A stretch of 64,000 nucleotides of DNA from Tunturibacter gelidoferens (GTDB taxonomy: Bacteria > Acidobacteriota > Terriglobia > Terriglobales > Acidobacteriaceae): positions 1 through 64,000 of the forward strand of contig NZ_CP132937.1 in assembly GCF_040358255.1 (NCBI RefSeq). Reading direction: 5' to 3'. Below, in pieces: positions 52,899 through 62,323 of the stretch (position 1 is the stretch's first letter; each line of letters begins with the position of its first letter). Both the position numbers and the translations under genes were made by a program. A model generated the notes under the pieces. It was not told where the DNA came from. It did not search any database and worked only from the letters and a program-made list of their open reading frames with translations.

Positions 52899-53753
52899 AT
52901 GGATAGAACAGAATCCACAGTTCGCAATTTGCTCACGGCGATTGAGGCACCACTCTACGATGTCGGTGTCCTGAGTGAGCGTGGAATGCTTCCGAGACTC
53001 GACCGCATCTCGGCCGCGGCGGTCCTCGACAGGCTTTCTCTGCTCAAGTACCGCAATGCCCACGGCTCGCACATCTACATTCGTCCATCGGGTGAGCATC
53101 GCTTCACCGCGCTCGACGATCTTAACGAGACCTCGCTCGCCAGGCTCTCGGCAGACGGCTTCAATCCGTGTGCCCTGATCGAGACCAGCGCCGGCAATTT
53201 CCAGGCGTGGCTCAAGCACTCACGGGTATTCCCGAAAGTCCTCGGAAGCTTCGCGGCGCAGACATTGGCGGGGCGATATGATGCCGATCCCAGCGCGGCT
53301 GACTGGAGGCGGTTCGGGCGGCTTCCCGGCTTTACGAATTGCAAGTCCAAATACCGCAAGCCTGACGGACTCTTCCCTTTCGTTCATCTGCACAGCTACA
53401 CCGGACAGCAATACCCGATGGCGCAGGCCTTCGAGCAAGAGATAACGAAGTTATACGAGGCCCAAGAGCAGGAACGCGAGGCGAAACGGCTGCAAAGTTC
53501 TCTTTCTCCGCATAGGGGGCCGAGGTTATCGAGTCTGTCCCTTGAACGATTCCGAACTTCGATCAAGTACCAGGACCGTCCCGCCGCCGCTGACATCGCT
53601 TTCTGTGTCGCCGCTTATGCCAATGGCATGAGTGAGGAACGGATTGAACGTGCCCTTGAAGACGACTATCTCTCCCGCGATCCCAGCCCTACAAAACGAG
53701 CTGCCTACATTCGCAGGACGATGGAGAAGGCGAGGAGATGGACCGGACGATGA
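52899..53753 (+). CDS. RepB-like DNA primase domain protein
   Basis: A 284-residue protein. The ATG at 52899 has AAGGA at 8 nt; ATG 52890 and GTG 52872 are alternatives. It shows the archaeo-eukaryotic primase-like motifs of RepB/RSF1010-type primases: GSHIYIRPSGEHRF, FNPCALIETSAGNFQAWLKH, and WRRFGRLPGFTNCKSKY. The C-terminal part is helical and binds no recognised partner. The gene suggests that the element makes its own primers and so replicates on its own at some stage. Confidence 0.82.
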   Translation: MDRTESTVRNLLTAIEAPLYDVGVLSERGMLPRLDRISAAAVLDRLSLLKYRNAHGSHIYIRPSGEHRFTALDDLNETSLARLSADGFNPCALIETSAGNFQAWLKHSRVFPKVLGSFAAQTLAGRYDADPSAADWRRFGRLPGFTNCKSKYRKPDGLFPFVHLHSYTGQQYPMAQAFEQEITKLYEAQEQEREAKRLQSSLSPHRGPRLSSLSLERFRTSIKYQDRPAAADIAFCVAAYANGMSEERIERALEDDYLSRDPSPTKRAAYIRRTMEKARRWTGR

Positions 53754-54121
53754 GCATCGGTGCTGCGTTTGCCCTTTTCGTTCTTCCTCCCGCGCGTGGG
53801 ATGACTCTTCTAGTTTCTGAGCTGGCTTTTGCAACTCGCGCCATGAGAGAGGCCGTTGAACAGGCGGCTCCCTTCCGGTTTGCCTTTCTATCTGCGTTCA
53901 GCGTGCCGCGCTCAAGACACCCCCGCCCTTCGGACGCACGCTCTCCTTCCCAAAATCCGCTACGCGCCTCTCAAGAGGTGCGGACTCCTTGCCCCAGGCA
54001 AGCTGGGGTCCCTTTCCGTAGATTCCATCCAGTCGCCTTGGGAGTGGGTCGCACGGCACACCCTCCGGGCAAGCATGTACCGCAGACAGCGGACAAACCA
54101 AAAGAAACGGAGCTAAACACC
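53754..54121 (+). other. Leader region before ssb with hairpins
   Basis: Three hundred and sixty nt without a supported gene. It contains CCTCT-CA-AGAGG at 53967-53978 and CCCCAG-GCAAG-CTGGGG at 53992-54008, each followed by non-paired spacers. The downstream ssb gene has no strong promoter signal nearby, so this may be a long untranslated leader. A frame passes through it from the preceding gene's end but has no protein pattern. Confidence 0.4.
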
Positions 54122-54493
54122 ATGTTCAACAAAGTCATCCTCATCGGCCGCCTCGGGCAGAACGCAGAAGCCAAAACCGCTCAGAACAACAAAGAGTACG
54201 TCGTCCTCAACATCGCAACCCAGGAAAGCTGGAAGAACGATAAAGGCGAATACGAAACCCGCACCGAATGGCACCGCGTCTTCGCCTGGAGGAACCTCTC
54301 GAAGTTCGCCAAGACGCTCCAGAAGGGGCAGCTCATCACTCTTGAAGGCACATTGCGGTATCGCGAGGTCGAAGACGAGGTCGAAGGCACTACGTTCAAA
54401 CACCGCATAGCCGAGGTCCATGCCGACAGCATGAAGCGGCTCTCAAAGATCGAGGCCGCTGATGATCCTTCGGACGGTGCCGGCGACGAGTAA
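54122..54493 (+). CDS. ssb: Single-stranded DNA-binding protein
   Basis: A 123-residue SSB with the OB-fold pattern MFNKVILIGRLGQNAEAK, EYVVLNIATQESWKN, TRTEWHRVFAWRNLSKFAKT and GQLITLEGTLRYREVEDE. The C-terminus lacks the usual acidic Asp-Asp-Ile-Pro-Phe tip, ending DDPSDGAGDE, so it would interact differently with partner proteins; short, plasmid-type SSB proteins often do so. It coats ssDNA during replication or transfer of the element. Confidence 0.92.
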   Translation: MFNKVILIGRLGQNAEAKTAQNNKEYVVLNIATQESWKNDKGEYETRTEWHRVFAWRNLSKFAKTLQKGQLITLEGTLRYREVEDEVEGTTFKHRIAEVHADSMKRLSKIEAADDPSDGAGDE

Positions 54494-54504
54494 TCGTCGG
54501 CTCC

Positions 54505-54535
54505 GTGGGTGAGGCGAGAACATCGCCTCATCCAC
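54505..54535 (+). terminator. Strong hairpin after ssb, possible terminator
   Basis: A 12-bp stem, GTGGGTGAGGCG against CGCCTCATCCAC (one G-T pair) with a 7-nt loop AGAACAT, follows the ssb stop by 11 nt. There is no U-run, so termination would need a different signal; it might instead protect the 3' end or attenuate. Confidence 0.5.
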
Positions 54536-54588
54536 CAATCTCTAATACTCCTGGTGAGCAATCGCCTATCATCGCTATAGAGGCAAAT

Positions 54589-55338
54589 ATGCACGAACTC
54601 CCAGGCGCGATTCCGGATCTACAGGTTCTCCTTAGTCTGCGGGCAGAGGAGCTCGGCGGCAAGATGATCTTCCTCATGCGCAAACGCTGTGAGAATCGTG
54701 GGATTGACGGTTTTATATTCTCGAATCTCATTGATGAGCTCTGGCCTCAAAATTATCTGCCGAACTATCGGCCGCCATACGATGAGCAATTTAGGAATCA
54801 GATCAACCTTGCAATCGCAGAAGCATGGGCCTGGCTGATTGCGCAGGCTCTCCTTGTGCCCGCGCCGAATGCAGGGGGAGGTTCTGATACTCGCGTTCTC
54901 AGTCGCCGGGCTCTTCAATTCCAGAACGAGACGGACTTTGCGAGCTTTGCCGTCAGCCGGATGCTTCCAAAGGAGTGCTTACATCCCCGGCTTGCCGATA
55001 AAGTGTGGTCTGCATTTATGCGGAGCGAATTCGACGTAGCGGCGTTTCAGGCAATGAAGGCGGTGGAAGTTGCAGTACGCGATGCGTCCGGTCTTCCAAA
55101 TGACCTTCTCGGAACAAAACTTATGCGCAAGGCGTTCGATCCGGGCAACGGACCGCTGACTGACCCATTGGCGGAAGATGGAGAGAAGGAGGCGCGTTCG
55201 GCGTTGTTCGCAGGAGCCATAGGTTCCTATAAGAACCCGCATTCCCACCGCGACGTGAACCTGGCCGACCCTGCTGAAGCAGTGGAAATCATCATGCTTG
55301 CCAACCATTTGCTCCGGATTGTCGACGCAAGAAAATAG
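54589..55338 (+). CDS. TIGR02391-family defence-associated protein
   Basis: A 249-residue protein starting at 54589 after AGAGGCAAAT. The C-terminal half has the TIGR02391 pattern: FDVAAFQAMKAVEVAVRDASG, LMRKAFDPGNGPLTDP, then ALFAGAIGSYKNPHSHRDV and EIIMLANHLLRIVD, where the NPHSHR segment is conserved. The N-terminal half is helical (VLLSLRAEELGGKMIFLMRK). The family is often found in phage-defence settings, but its activity is not established to my knowledge. It ends 31 nt before a convergent gene. Confidence 0.8.
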   Translation: MHELPGAIPDLQVLLSLRAEELGGKMIFLMRKRCENRGIDGFIFSNLIDELWPQNYLPNYRPPYDEQFRNQINLAIAEAWAWLIAQALLVPAPNAGGGSDTRVLSRRALQFQNETDFASFAVSRMLPKECLHPRLADKVWSAFMRSEFDVAAFQAMKAVEVAVRDASGLPNDLLGTKLMRKAFDPGNGPLTDPLAEDGEKEARSALFAGAIGSYKNPHSHRDVNLADPAEAVEIIMLANHLLRIVDARK

Positions 55339-55369
55339 CCTACGCCTTGAGCGTCAAGTCAGGGCGCGC

Positions 55370-58021
55370 CTATGGAATATAGGTTCTCACAAACGATGGA
55401 CTGTACCCGTGCTCGCGCTCGAAGTCCCACAGCTTGAGCGAGGCGTCATTGATCTCGGTGATGACAACCAAGTGATCCCCGAGGCCTGGAAGCCATGCGA
55501 GATCACCTTCAGCGAGCTTTCGTTTCGAGGTCAGCAGTGCTCTTGATGGTGCTGTGAGCACGTCGAGTAGCTTTTCACCGTGTCGCGCATTTCGGTTCAG
55601 CCATGCTTGTGCCTCGGCCTTTGCGATCGCCGACCTCGAGATTGAGTTCTCAATCCCTGCCCAAAGTTGATCGACACTTTCTGATTCGACGACGAGCGGC
55701 ATCAGCCGGGTCAGGTATCCATTTCCGTGCAACTGGAACGTGTGTTCCTCGGCGCCAAGATCCCAGCGCGGCCGAACCGGAGCCCGGAAATCAAACCCAC
55801 AAACCCAGGCCAGCCACGTCAGCAGGACATAGAGATCATCGAGCTCAGCGTAGGATTCGATTCCGGATTGTGCTCGCATGGCTAGACCCTTGTCTTTCGC
55901 AAAGAGGTATGGCATCGACGCTTCAAAAAGCCGTGTGAGCCATGTTTTATCGAGGAGCTTTAGCCCCCTGGCGGACCACCTGGCACTGTTCTCGATCCGG
56001 CGGAGTTCGCGAAGAAGGGCTATGACGGCCGTCAGCTGCATGATGACGGTCTTTGCAGCGGCAGAAACGCTGGACTCCGAGGAAGCATCTTTCTTTGCTG
56101 CCTCGACAGATACCGCCTTCTGGCGGTTGATCATGCGGTTCATGAGTGTCTTTGCCTTGGATGTGACTGCCGCTGCGATCACCTTATCGGATAATTCTTG
56201 CCGGGGTTCATTTGGTTCAACGGGGTTCCCTTCGGCTCCATTTCCGTTTCCGTCTTCGGGCCCTCCTGTGCCGTCAGCCTTCTGCTCTACAGAGACCAGT
56301 GGCGCGACGTAAAGTTTGTGAATGAGCGCGTCGATGAGCTCCACCAGGTCGCCATGCGACAACATCCGCGCCTTCTTCCGCTTCTCACGCGAGGCAGGAA
56401 AAGCCATTTCCAAAGATTCCGGTCGAGAAATCTCCCGCTCCTTGCCGTCATTCTTATGGGCGCGTGAATGCCCTTGCCCGTCAGTACCGCTCAGGAGCTT
56501 TTCGGTACTCTCCGAAAAAATCACCTTGCTGACTATGGCAATCAAACTTGAGAGATCCGCGGAACCGCTATCGAGCGCCCCGATGGCATCACGGACTTGC
56601 CGTTGCGTCGATGAACTCGACTGCTTCTTTACGATTGCCGGGTGGTGAACCAGAACTCGGGCAACAAATCCTCCATTGCGATAAAGTTCAAGAGAACGGA
56701 CCGTCCGCGGCGTAGTAGAGAAATGAAGGATGAGACGTTGGTCTTCACGGACAGTCGACAGGAGCCCAACGGGAACGAGATCCTTCAACGGCTCTTCAAT
56801 CTGCACTGACCAGGAGTCGGAGTCAGTCAACTCTTGAACGGAGTTCGCCTTGGCGAACGAGAGGTCAATGATGATCTCTGGCTCCGCTTCAGAAGCGATT
56901 CCAACCAGTAATATTTCGTGTTGATCCCCTTCTACCTGATGTTTCTCCGCCGTACGCGAAACGACGATCTCCAATGCCTCTCGTGAAAGCTCGTGAAGAT
57001 CAAACAGTTTGAGAAAACCCATTTCTGTCGCGGTGCCGCGAGCCAGCGCCCCGCGGACAAGCACAACTGCTTCCACATTGGGTGCGCGAAGTCCCCATCC
57101 CGGCGCACTGGGATTGGCGCTGCCACTGAGCCATGCTGCATCTTCTGCCCGCTCGCCTTCGAAGTAGAGAGCCTTTGCGTGAAGATAATGATGGGGTGAG
57201 GAATTCAGAACCTGCGACGCGTCCACAAAGGCAACTTTGGGGTCTTGGGTTAAGTTCGGCAGGTAGACGGTCGATGGATCGACGCCTACTTTTATGTCGG
57301 CGAGGGGCCAGACGCTGCGTAGACGTATGAGAAACTCAAGTTCGCTGTCGAAGAAGGCTCCTACAACTGTAATGCGGTGTGGTACAAAGCGAATCGAGTT
57401 CCGCAGAGCGCTAAACAAAGAACTCTGCTGGTCCGACTGGGCGAGGAATCGAGGCGCAGTTTCTTCGTTTATCGCCATGGCGCTTTCCGGAATGAAGCGG
57501 CTCAGCTCGAGGGCGAAGTCGATCAGCTCACGAGGCGTATGGGCGCCTTCGTTCTGTATCCAACGCGAGAGCTCAATCCACGCGGCTCGAATGAACTGCG
57601 CATCCTTCGGGTCAGCATTTGAGAATTCGACGAGGCCTGTGACCTCCCGATTGATGCCGAACCCGGAAAGGGTAAGATTGTGGCTGCCGACAGAAATAGC
57701 AGCTTTTTTAGGCCCCAGGAGAAACACAATCTTCGGATGGAACGCTCCCTTCGTGTGCATCGGAATCAGCGTGTATTCGAATCCGGCATGGCGAGGTCGG
57801 CTGGCTTCTGAATGCCAGGCAGAAGCACATTGGGCAGCGTCCATTAGGACAAAGTTTCGCCGGCAGTTCTTCGCCTGCAGACGGCGGAGCACAAACTCTT
57901 CATAGAATGGCAAGTTTGCATTGAATGTGGTGATGAGCGAGGCTTCGAACCCTCCTCGATCGATCAGCTCGCTGAGAGACACCTGTGCCTGTATGGGCGA
58001 ATGAGAGGGGGGCTCAGGCAT
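55370..58021 (-). CDS. Large phospholipase-D-fold protein of a two-gene defence module
   Basis: An 883-residue protein; the ATG at 58021 lies inside the end of the upstream gene, an 8-nt overlap. Residues ~15-130 hold one PLD-like half with HPK at 95-97 and GSHN at 112-115 (FHPKIVFLLG, ISVGSHNLTLSGFG); a second half has HAK at 281-283 and SGSANPS at 299-305 (LHAKALYFEG, WLSGSANPSAPGW). Two H-x-K...S/N-type sites form the active site of PLD-family nucleases and lipases. The middle ~350-560 has beta segments and a basic Ser-rich part; the end is helical with aromatic motifs. It could be a nuclease. A named system could not be recognised. Confidence 0.85.
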   Translation of the reverse strand: MPEPPSHSPIQAQVSLSELIDRGGFEASLITTFNANLPFYEEFVLRRLQAKNCRRNFVLMDAAQCASAWHSEASRPRHAGFEYTLIPMHTKGAFHPKIVFLLGPKKAAISVGSHNLTLSGFGINREVTGLVEFSNADPKDAQFIRAAWIELSRWIQNEGAHTPRELIDFALELSRFIPESAMAINEETAPRFLAQSDQQSSLFSALRNSIRFVPHRITVVGAFFDSELEFLIRLRSVWPLADIKVGVDPSTVYLPNLTQDPKVAFVDASQVLNSSPHHYLHAKALYFEGERAEDAAWLSGSANPSAPGWGLRAPNVEAVVLVRGALARGTATEMGFLKLFDLHELSREALEIVVSRTAEKHQVEGDQHEILLVGIASEAEPEIIIDLSFAKANSVQELTDSDSWSVQIEEPLKDLVPVGLLSTVREDQRLILHFSTTPRTVRSLELYRNGGFVARVLVHHPAIVKKQSSSSTQRQVRDAIGALDSGSADLSSLIAIVSKVIFSESTEKLLSGTDGQGHSRAHKNDGKEREISRPESLEMAFPASREKRKKARMLSHGDLVELIDALIHKLYVAPLVSVEQKADGTGGPEDGNGNGAEGNPVEPNEPRQELSDKVIAAAVTSKAKTLMNRMINRQKAVSVEAAKKDASSESSVSAAAKTVIMQLTAVIALLRELRRIENSARWSARGLKLLDKTWLTRLFEASMPYLFAKDKGLAMRAQSGIESYAELDDLYVLLTWLAWVCGFDFRAPVRPRWDLGAEEHTFQLHGNGYLTRLMPLVVESESVDQLWAGIENSISRSAIAKAEAQAWLNRNARHGEKLLDVLTAPSRALLTSKRKLAEGDLAWLPGLGDHLVVITEINDASLKLWDFEREHGYSPSFVRTYIP

Positions 58022-59720
58022 CAGTACCCTCCAGGATCGAACGGCCGAAAGGAGTGATCTCAAGTCCGTGAGATGCGTCGGTAACCGAGGATCCAGAGGG
58101 CGCCAATGCGCCGAGATCAGTGAGTATCTGTAGCGCCTGCCAGATTCGCGGCAAGGTGGACACCGGATGCGGGATTGTTCCGAGCGTCTCCAGACCCGAC
58201 TCGGAGGGTTGCAGATGGAAGCTGCACTGTCGTGTTTGACGTAGCTTTCGAAGAGCTACAGAAAGATGTGTGTTCAGACACCAGACAATCAAATCCTCAA
58301 TTACTTCAGTCAAGGAAAGACTGCGCCAGTGTTCGACGCGTTTTACAAAGGAAACGAGATGGATCGGATAGTTTTCAAGATCGGAAGTCCTTAACAGCAA
58401 GTCGCCATAACCGGCCGGAAACGAGGACTCGTGGCTTACCAAAAGAGCAAGCACCCTGAGCGCAGAGACTAGCGTTTGAGGATACGTCTCGGCCGTCGGA
58501 GGATCCGAGACCAGGCCCGCTGCCAGATTGATCTCATGGTTTTCGTCTTGCCAGCGCTCAACGGGAGGATGTGTCTTCCGCACGTATTCGACAAGGTCGG
58601 AAAACGTGGCGCCAGGTCCTAATGCCGGGCCGCTTCCCAAGCTCAACAAGTCGGTGAGGCTCTCTGATAGGGCCGGTTGACGCGACAAGTAAGCCGCGAA
58701 CTTCTCGACTGTGCGAAAGGTCTGTCCGAGCCTCGCTTCGACCTCAAGAGCCTGGAGAGCAGATGAAAACACGCACAGGCAAGCCATCGAGAGTTGATCA
58801 TTTCGTTCGTAGATGGACCAAAGGGTGCGCGTCTTTACGAGATCAGCCGGGAGTTGCCATGGTCGATCTTCGAATAGAGTTCCGCTGTACACGGCAGCGC
58901 GGAAGCTATCCTCGCTAATTCGAATTGGACTCTCTTTTGAAAGGGCGCCCGCGAGGTGCAAGAGCAGGCGCAGCGAATCGCGGCGAAAGACTGGATCATA
59001 ATCTCCAAGTGCTGTTCGCTCTGCATAGAACGGCGTTCTTACGAAGAAGAGATCCATCAACTGTCTGTGCTCTTTTTCATGGTGGGAAGCTCCGCATATA
59101 CAGAACTGCACCAAGTCATCGAGATCCTGCAGGGTAACGAGATCCTCGACAACGGTCTGCCAGAACTGATCGGCGCCCTGTAACTCGTCCAAGGTCTTTG
59201 CCAGTGGTGTTCCGCCATTGGGCGTGTATGTCACCCATGGACCACGCGATGTATCCAGGATGCGAAGCTCTGCTAATTGGCCCATATAATACTGACCAAG
59301 TCCTCCGAGCCGATTCTGAAAGTATCTGTCATTCGAGTCATCCGAGCGGGTAGCGTAGGTTGAGAGTCGAAGCGGCTCGCCGCCCTCAAGCCTCGTTAAT
59401 GCGGGCACCAGTCGGAGCCGGCCGATCATCGACTGACCGTGATGCTCATCTTTAAGCTGGCGTGCATGCCGCTCGGAGATCAAGGTGAGCAGACAATCCG
59501 CGCGGCGATAAAGATCGACGTACAGGTCAAGAGAGTCACCCTTATAGCGCAGATCGAGCGAACGGACTATCCATGGGTAGAGTGAATAATAACGGGCTCG
59601 ATCCGTAACATTCGTGATGCCAGGCAGTAACTGCGCATAGATCAATGTGCATGGTGATTGTGTCCCGAGATGATCGAGGCCGGAAATCGGCGTTGGTGGT
59701 TTAACCCAACCTATCTGCAT
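58014..59720 (-). CDS. Partner protein of the phospholipase-D-fold gene, unknown family
   Basis: A 568-residue soluble protein. It opens with QIGWVKPPTPISGLDHLGTQ and later has ARYYSLYPWIVRSLDLRY, an aromatic-rich N-terminal region that must be conserved to be so regular; the rest is helical, with LSACLC..SSALQALEVEA-like amphipathic segments and a winged-helix-like end (LQILTDLGALAPSG, GLEITPFGRSIL). No membrane segment or known catalytic motif is seen. Its end overlaps the PLD gene by 8 nt, so the two are translated together in this order. A sensor or recognition role for the pair is a reasonable inference. Confidence 0.8.
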   Translation of the reverse strand: MQIGWVKPPTPISGLDHLGTQSPCTLIYAQLLPGITNVTDRARYYSLYPWIVRSLDLRYKGDSLDLYVDLYRRADCLLTLISERHARQLKDEHHGQSMIGRLRLVPALTRLEGGEPLRLSTYATRSDDSNDRYFQNRLGGLGQYYMGQLAELRILDTSRGPWVTYTPNGGTPLAKTLDELQGADQFWQTVVEDLVTLQDLDDLVQFCICGASHHEKEHRQLMDLFFVRTPFYAERTALGDYDPVFRRDSLRLLLHLAGALSKESPIRISEDSFRAAVYSGTLFEDRPWQLPADLVKTRTLWSIYERNDQLSMACLCVFSSALQALEVEARLGQTFRTVEKFAAYLSRQPALSESLTDLLSLGSGPALGPGATFSDLVEYVRKTHPPVERWQDENHEINLAAGLVSDPPTAETYPQTLVSALRVLALLVSHESSFPAGYGDLLLRTSDLENYPIHLVSFVKRVEHWRSLSLTEVIEDLIVWCLNTHLSVALRKLRQTRQCSFHLQPSESGLETLGTIPHPVSTLPRIWQALQILTDLGALAPSGSSVTDASHGLEITPFGRSILEGTDA

Positions 59721-60060
59721 TCGTGTTGTTCTCAGGAGCTATTACGGATCATAGAGTACATCAGCGCTGGCGAAGTAACGATTAAACCCCCGGCTCAGAT
59801 TCATGGGCCCGCATATTTGTGCGCACTATGCCTTTGATGTACCAGATCGAAGCAGCTTGGCAACGTCCCGCAATGACTGAGCTGTTGAATCCTAGACGAT
59901 TTCAGCACCTGGCCTGAAGCGACGTTGCAGCTCATGCGTCCCGGCTCAGAGAAGATCGACATATCGCGGTAATTTTCCCTTGCATTTTACTTTGTCGCTA
60001 AATGTTTGATTCTACTGGTAATATTCAATTTGATCGTCTCACAAGGCAAGGCCAGAGACC
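59721..60060. other. Divergent gap between two defence modules
   Basis: A 340-nt gap between the leftward PLD module and the rightward SIR2 operon. It is more AT-rich towards the right end, as expected for promoters. No clear palindrome or coding frame was found; a short frame from 60002 overlaps the SIR2 start in another phase and is not considered real. Confidence 0.5.
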
Positions 60061-61731
60061 GTGGCTCTTCGATTCACTGAACAACTCGACAGCGCGGACA
60101 GAGCTCTTGAAGGCACGGGGCGACTGGCCCTCTGTTTGGGTTCGGGTATCTCAAGAAGAAAACTTCCCCTACTTGCTCAACTGATTGCATCCGCGTTTCG
60201 CAACCTGCCCCATACTGCGCAAGCAGACCAATTGTTTTTGGCGGTCAGCCGTGGACAGGTATTTCATCTCCGACTCGCTGATATGGGAATCACCACCGCA
60301 CAACCTTGCACACTAGATGAATTTCGCGGACTGGCCGACGCTGTACAAGCAGATATTTGCAACGAATTAATCAACACCTATGGCGATGTATTCAGAGACG
60401 TAGAGAGTGTATATGGTTCAAAGCGAGAGTTATTGGAGGCTATCGACATTGAACAGTTTGAACGTGCAGTCCCGGATGTTTCTCATTTTTACATCGCCTA
60501 TCTCTTAATTGAGGGTAATATTTCGCGGGTCTTAACTACGAATTGGGATCGCTTGATCGAAAAGGCGGTCGCGGTTTCCACTTCAAAACCGACTAATGAT
60601 TTCCTCACGGTCGCAAAGGATGACGCAACATGGTTACAGAGGGGTGAGCGAAACACGGCAGTTTTAGCCAAAGTGCATGGTTGCGCGACTCAATACCCGA
60701 CTCAATGTGAACAGATTGTGATCACGACGCCCGAATTGCAGGTCGCGGCTGCAAACGGATGGCGACAAGACGCAGTGACCGAGTTTTTGAGCGGACCGAC
60801 TTTGTTTTCGGGTTATTCCGGTTCTGACTACACGCTCATGGTCCCGACAAAAGTGATCGATGTTCTTAGAAAAGCAAATGCACTCCCTGCAGCTCGGTAT
60901 TTTGTTGCAGAGGATAAAGACCTTACCGCTGGAGCACTACAACTGAGCGGAGATCGACCCGATCATCATCTGCGAATGTACGCAAATGACACTTTTACAT
61001 CGCTTTATTTCGCAGCCTTGCGAACTCGCTTCAAGCAAGCCGTTGAGCTAGCCGGGCAACAAACTCGACCCGAGCGGGCTTTTACGCGATGGAGTGATGC
61101 CGAATGGGATGAACTGGTGCGGAGGCTTCACCATCTGTTGGAAGTCGATCTTCCGTCACTTCTAGACGACGCAATTGGTCTTCCTGGTCTACGTACCTAC
61201 GACGAAAGTGTTGGCACGATACCAGTCCGACTGTCGGAACTTAGGGAAATGTTCATTGAGGGTCGAGTTCAGCACCCGAATTTGTACCGTCCCTTCAGAT
61301 TCGACCGTATTAAGGATCTGGTGTTGTTGACTTTGATAGCCGCCTTTGTCGAGCTTAAGGCAGGTAGGGCTTTATCGCTGTCGCTCAATAACGAGATTGC
61401 TGGGCTAAACTTCATAGAGAGTACCGGTGCGGTACGAACGGTATGTTTTGTCTATGGAACATACGCTCCGGCTGTTGTTCCAATGGTGACAAGCTATCTA
61501 AACGACCTTGAGGCGTCGCTTGGTCCGCTTCCTTCTTTTGAAGTTTTGATCATCCCGTGTTCGGAGTACAAAGTGGGCACTATCCCATCATTCGCGCCGA
61601 GGCCGGTCTTAGCAAAGCACCTCCCGGGAATCGCAACTGCAATACGAACTTTCGTAAATCCCGATGTAATATTCGGCGCGAGCGATTTTGCCGACCTAAT
61701 TTCGCGGTTGCGCTCAGAGCTGGGGGTCTAA
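60061..61731 (+). CDS. SIR2-domain protein, effector of a Lamassu-like system
   Basis: A 556-residue protein starting with GTG (an in-frame stop lies 28 nt upstream, so it cannot begin further left). SIR2 motifs: LCLGSGIS at 26-31, TTNWDRLIE at 159-167 (matching TTN-Y/F-D), KVHG at 204-207 and GYSGSD at 251-256. These bind NAD; SIR2 effectors in phage defence deplete it. The C-terminal ~250 residues are helical with beta segments and probably contact the other subunits. One base separates its stop from the next ATG. The operon order SIR2 - small protein - SMC-like ATPase fits Lamassu (LmuA-LmuC-LmuB). Confidence 0.88.
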   Translation: MALRFTEQLDSADRALEGTGRLALCLGSGISRRKLPLLAQLIASAFRNLPHTAQADQLFLAVSRGQVFHLRLADMGITTAQPCTLDEFRGLADAVQADICNELINTYGDVFRDVESVYGSKRELLEAIDIEQFERAVPDVSHFYIAYLLIEGNISRVLTTNWDRLIEKAVAVSTSKPTNDFLTVAKDDATWLQRGERNTAVLAKVHGCATQYPTQCEQIVITTPELQVAAANGWRQDAVTEFLSGPTLFSGYSGSDYTLMVPTKVIDVLRKANALPAARYFVAEDKDLTAGALQLSGDRPDHHLRMYANDTFTSLYFAALRTRFKQAVELAGQQTRPERAFTRWSDAEWDELVRRLHHLLEVDLPSLLDDAIGLPGLRTYDESVGTIPVRLSELREMFIEGRVQHPNLYRPFRFDRIKDLVLLTLIAAFVELKAGRALSLSLNNEIAGLNFIESTGAVRTVCFVYGTYAPAVVPMVTSYLNDLEASLGPLPSFEVLIIPCSEYKVGTIPSFAPRPVLAKHLPGIATAIRTFVNPDVIFGASDFADLISRLRSELGV

Positions 61732-61732
61732 A

Positions 61733-62323
61733 ATGGAGCAGTTCGGGAGGACCGTCCCAGAGATAATCAATTTCCTCGAAAGTCGGTGTGGTCTTAAGCA
61801 ATTTTCTCTTGATAGTCGGATGTTTACGGTGGAATTCGACGCGATTTTAGTGGGTTCAGATCCTCTATCAGTCGTCGCTGTCGAGCGTCGGACCACGACG
61901 ACTGCTAAAGGTCTTCGCGTGAGTATTCGAAAAGCTCAGAGTTTCGTCTGGTCCTTGCATTCGCATAACAAACTTGCTCTTCTAAGTTTGGTCCTTCTTG
62001 TCCCCGAAATCATTTCAGCTGAAGTCCTGAGCTCGATTGAAAATGAACTGAGTGGAACGGCTCGCCTGTTTGTCATTGCTGAAACCATGCAAATGACGGA
62101 AGTCGAGAAACATCTGTCACTTCTTAGTAATCCCACACTCATCCGAAGCAAAGACCAAGCATCTGCAACAGGTGATCTTGCAACAATACTTCAAGGCTAC
62201 GACGCTGGCTCACTAATTTCGATGACCGAAAAGTCTAGCTCTCCGGAAGATTTGGTTAGCAGGCTTTTGGACGAAATGCAGAGGTTTGTTGCGGAGGTAG
62301 ATCATGCGATTGACAAAACTTAA
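61733..62323 (+). CDS. Middle component of a SIR2/SMC defence operon (LmuC-like)
   Basis: A 196-residue protein. It begins VPEIINFLESRCGLKQFSLD, has strand segments (VSIRKAQSFVWSLHSHN, LLSLVLLVPEIIS) and a helical end (SSPEDLVSRLLDEMQRFVAEV). I do not recognise a named domain. Its size and position between a SIR2 effector and an SMC-like ATPase match the middle subunit (LmuC) of Lamassu / ABC three-component systems. It overlaps the ATPase gene by 20 nt, and its own ATG follows the SIR2 stop by one base, so all three genes are coupled. Confidence 0.72.
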   Translation: MEQFGRTVPEIINFLESRCGLKQFSLDSRMFTVEFDAILVGSDPLSVVAVERRTTTTAKGLRVSIRKAQSFVWSLHSHNKLALLSLVLLVPEIISAEVLSSIENELSGTARLFVIAETMQMTEVEKHLSLLSNPTLIRSKDQASATGDLATILQGYDAGSLISMTEKSSSPEDLVSRLLDEMQRFVAEVDHAIDKT

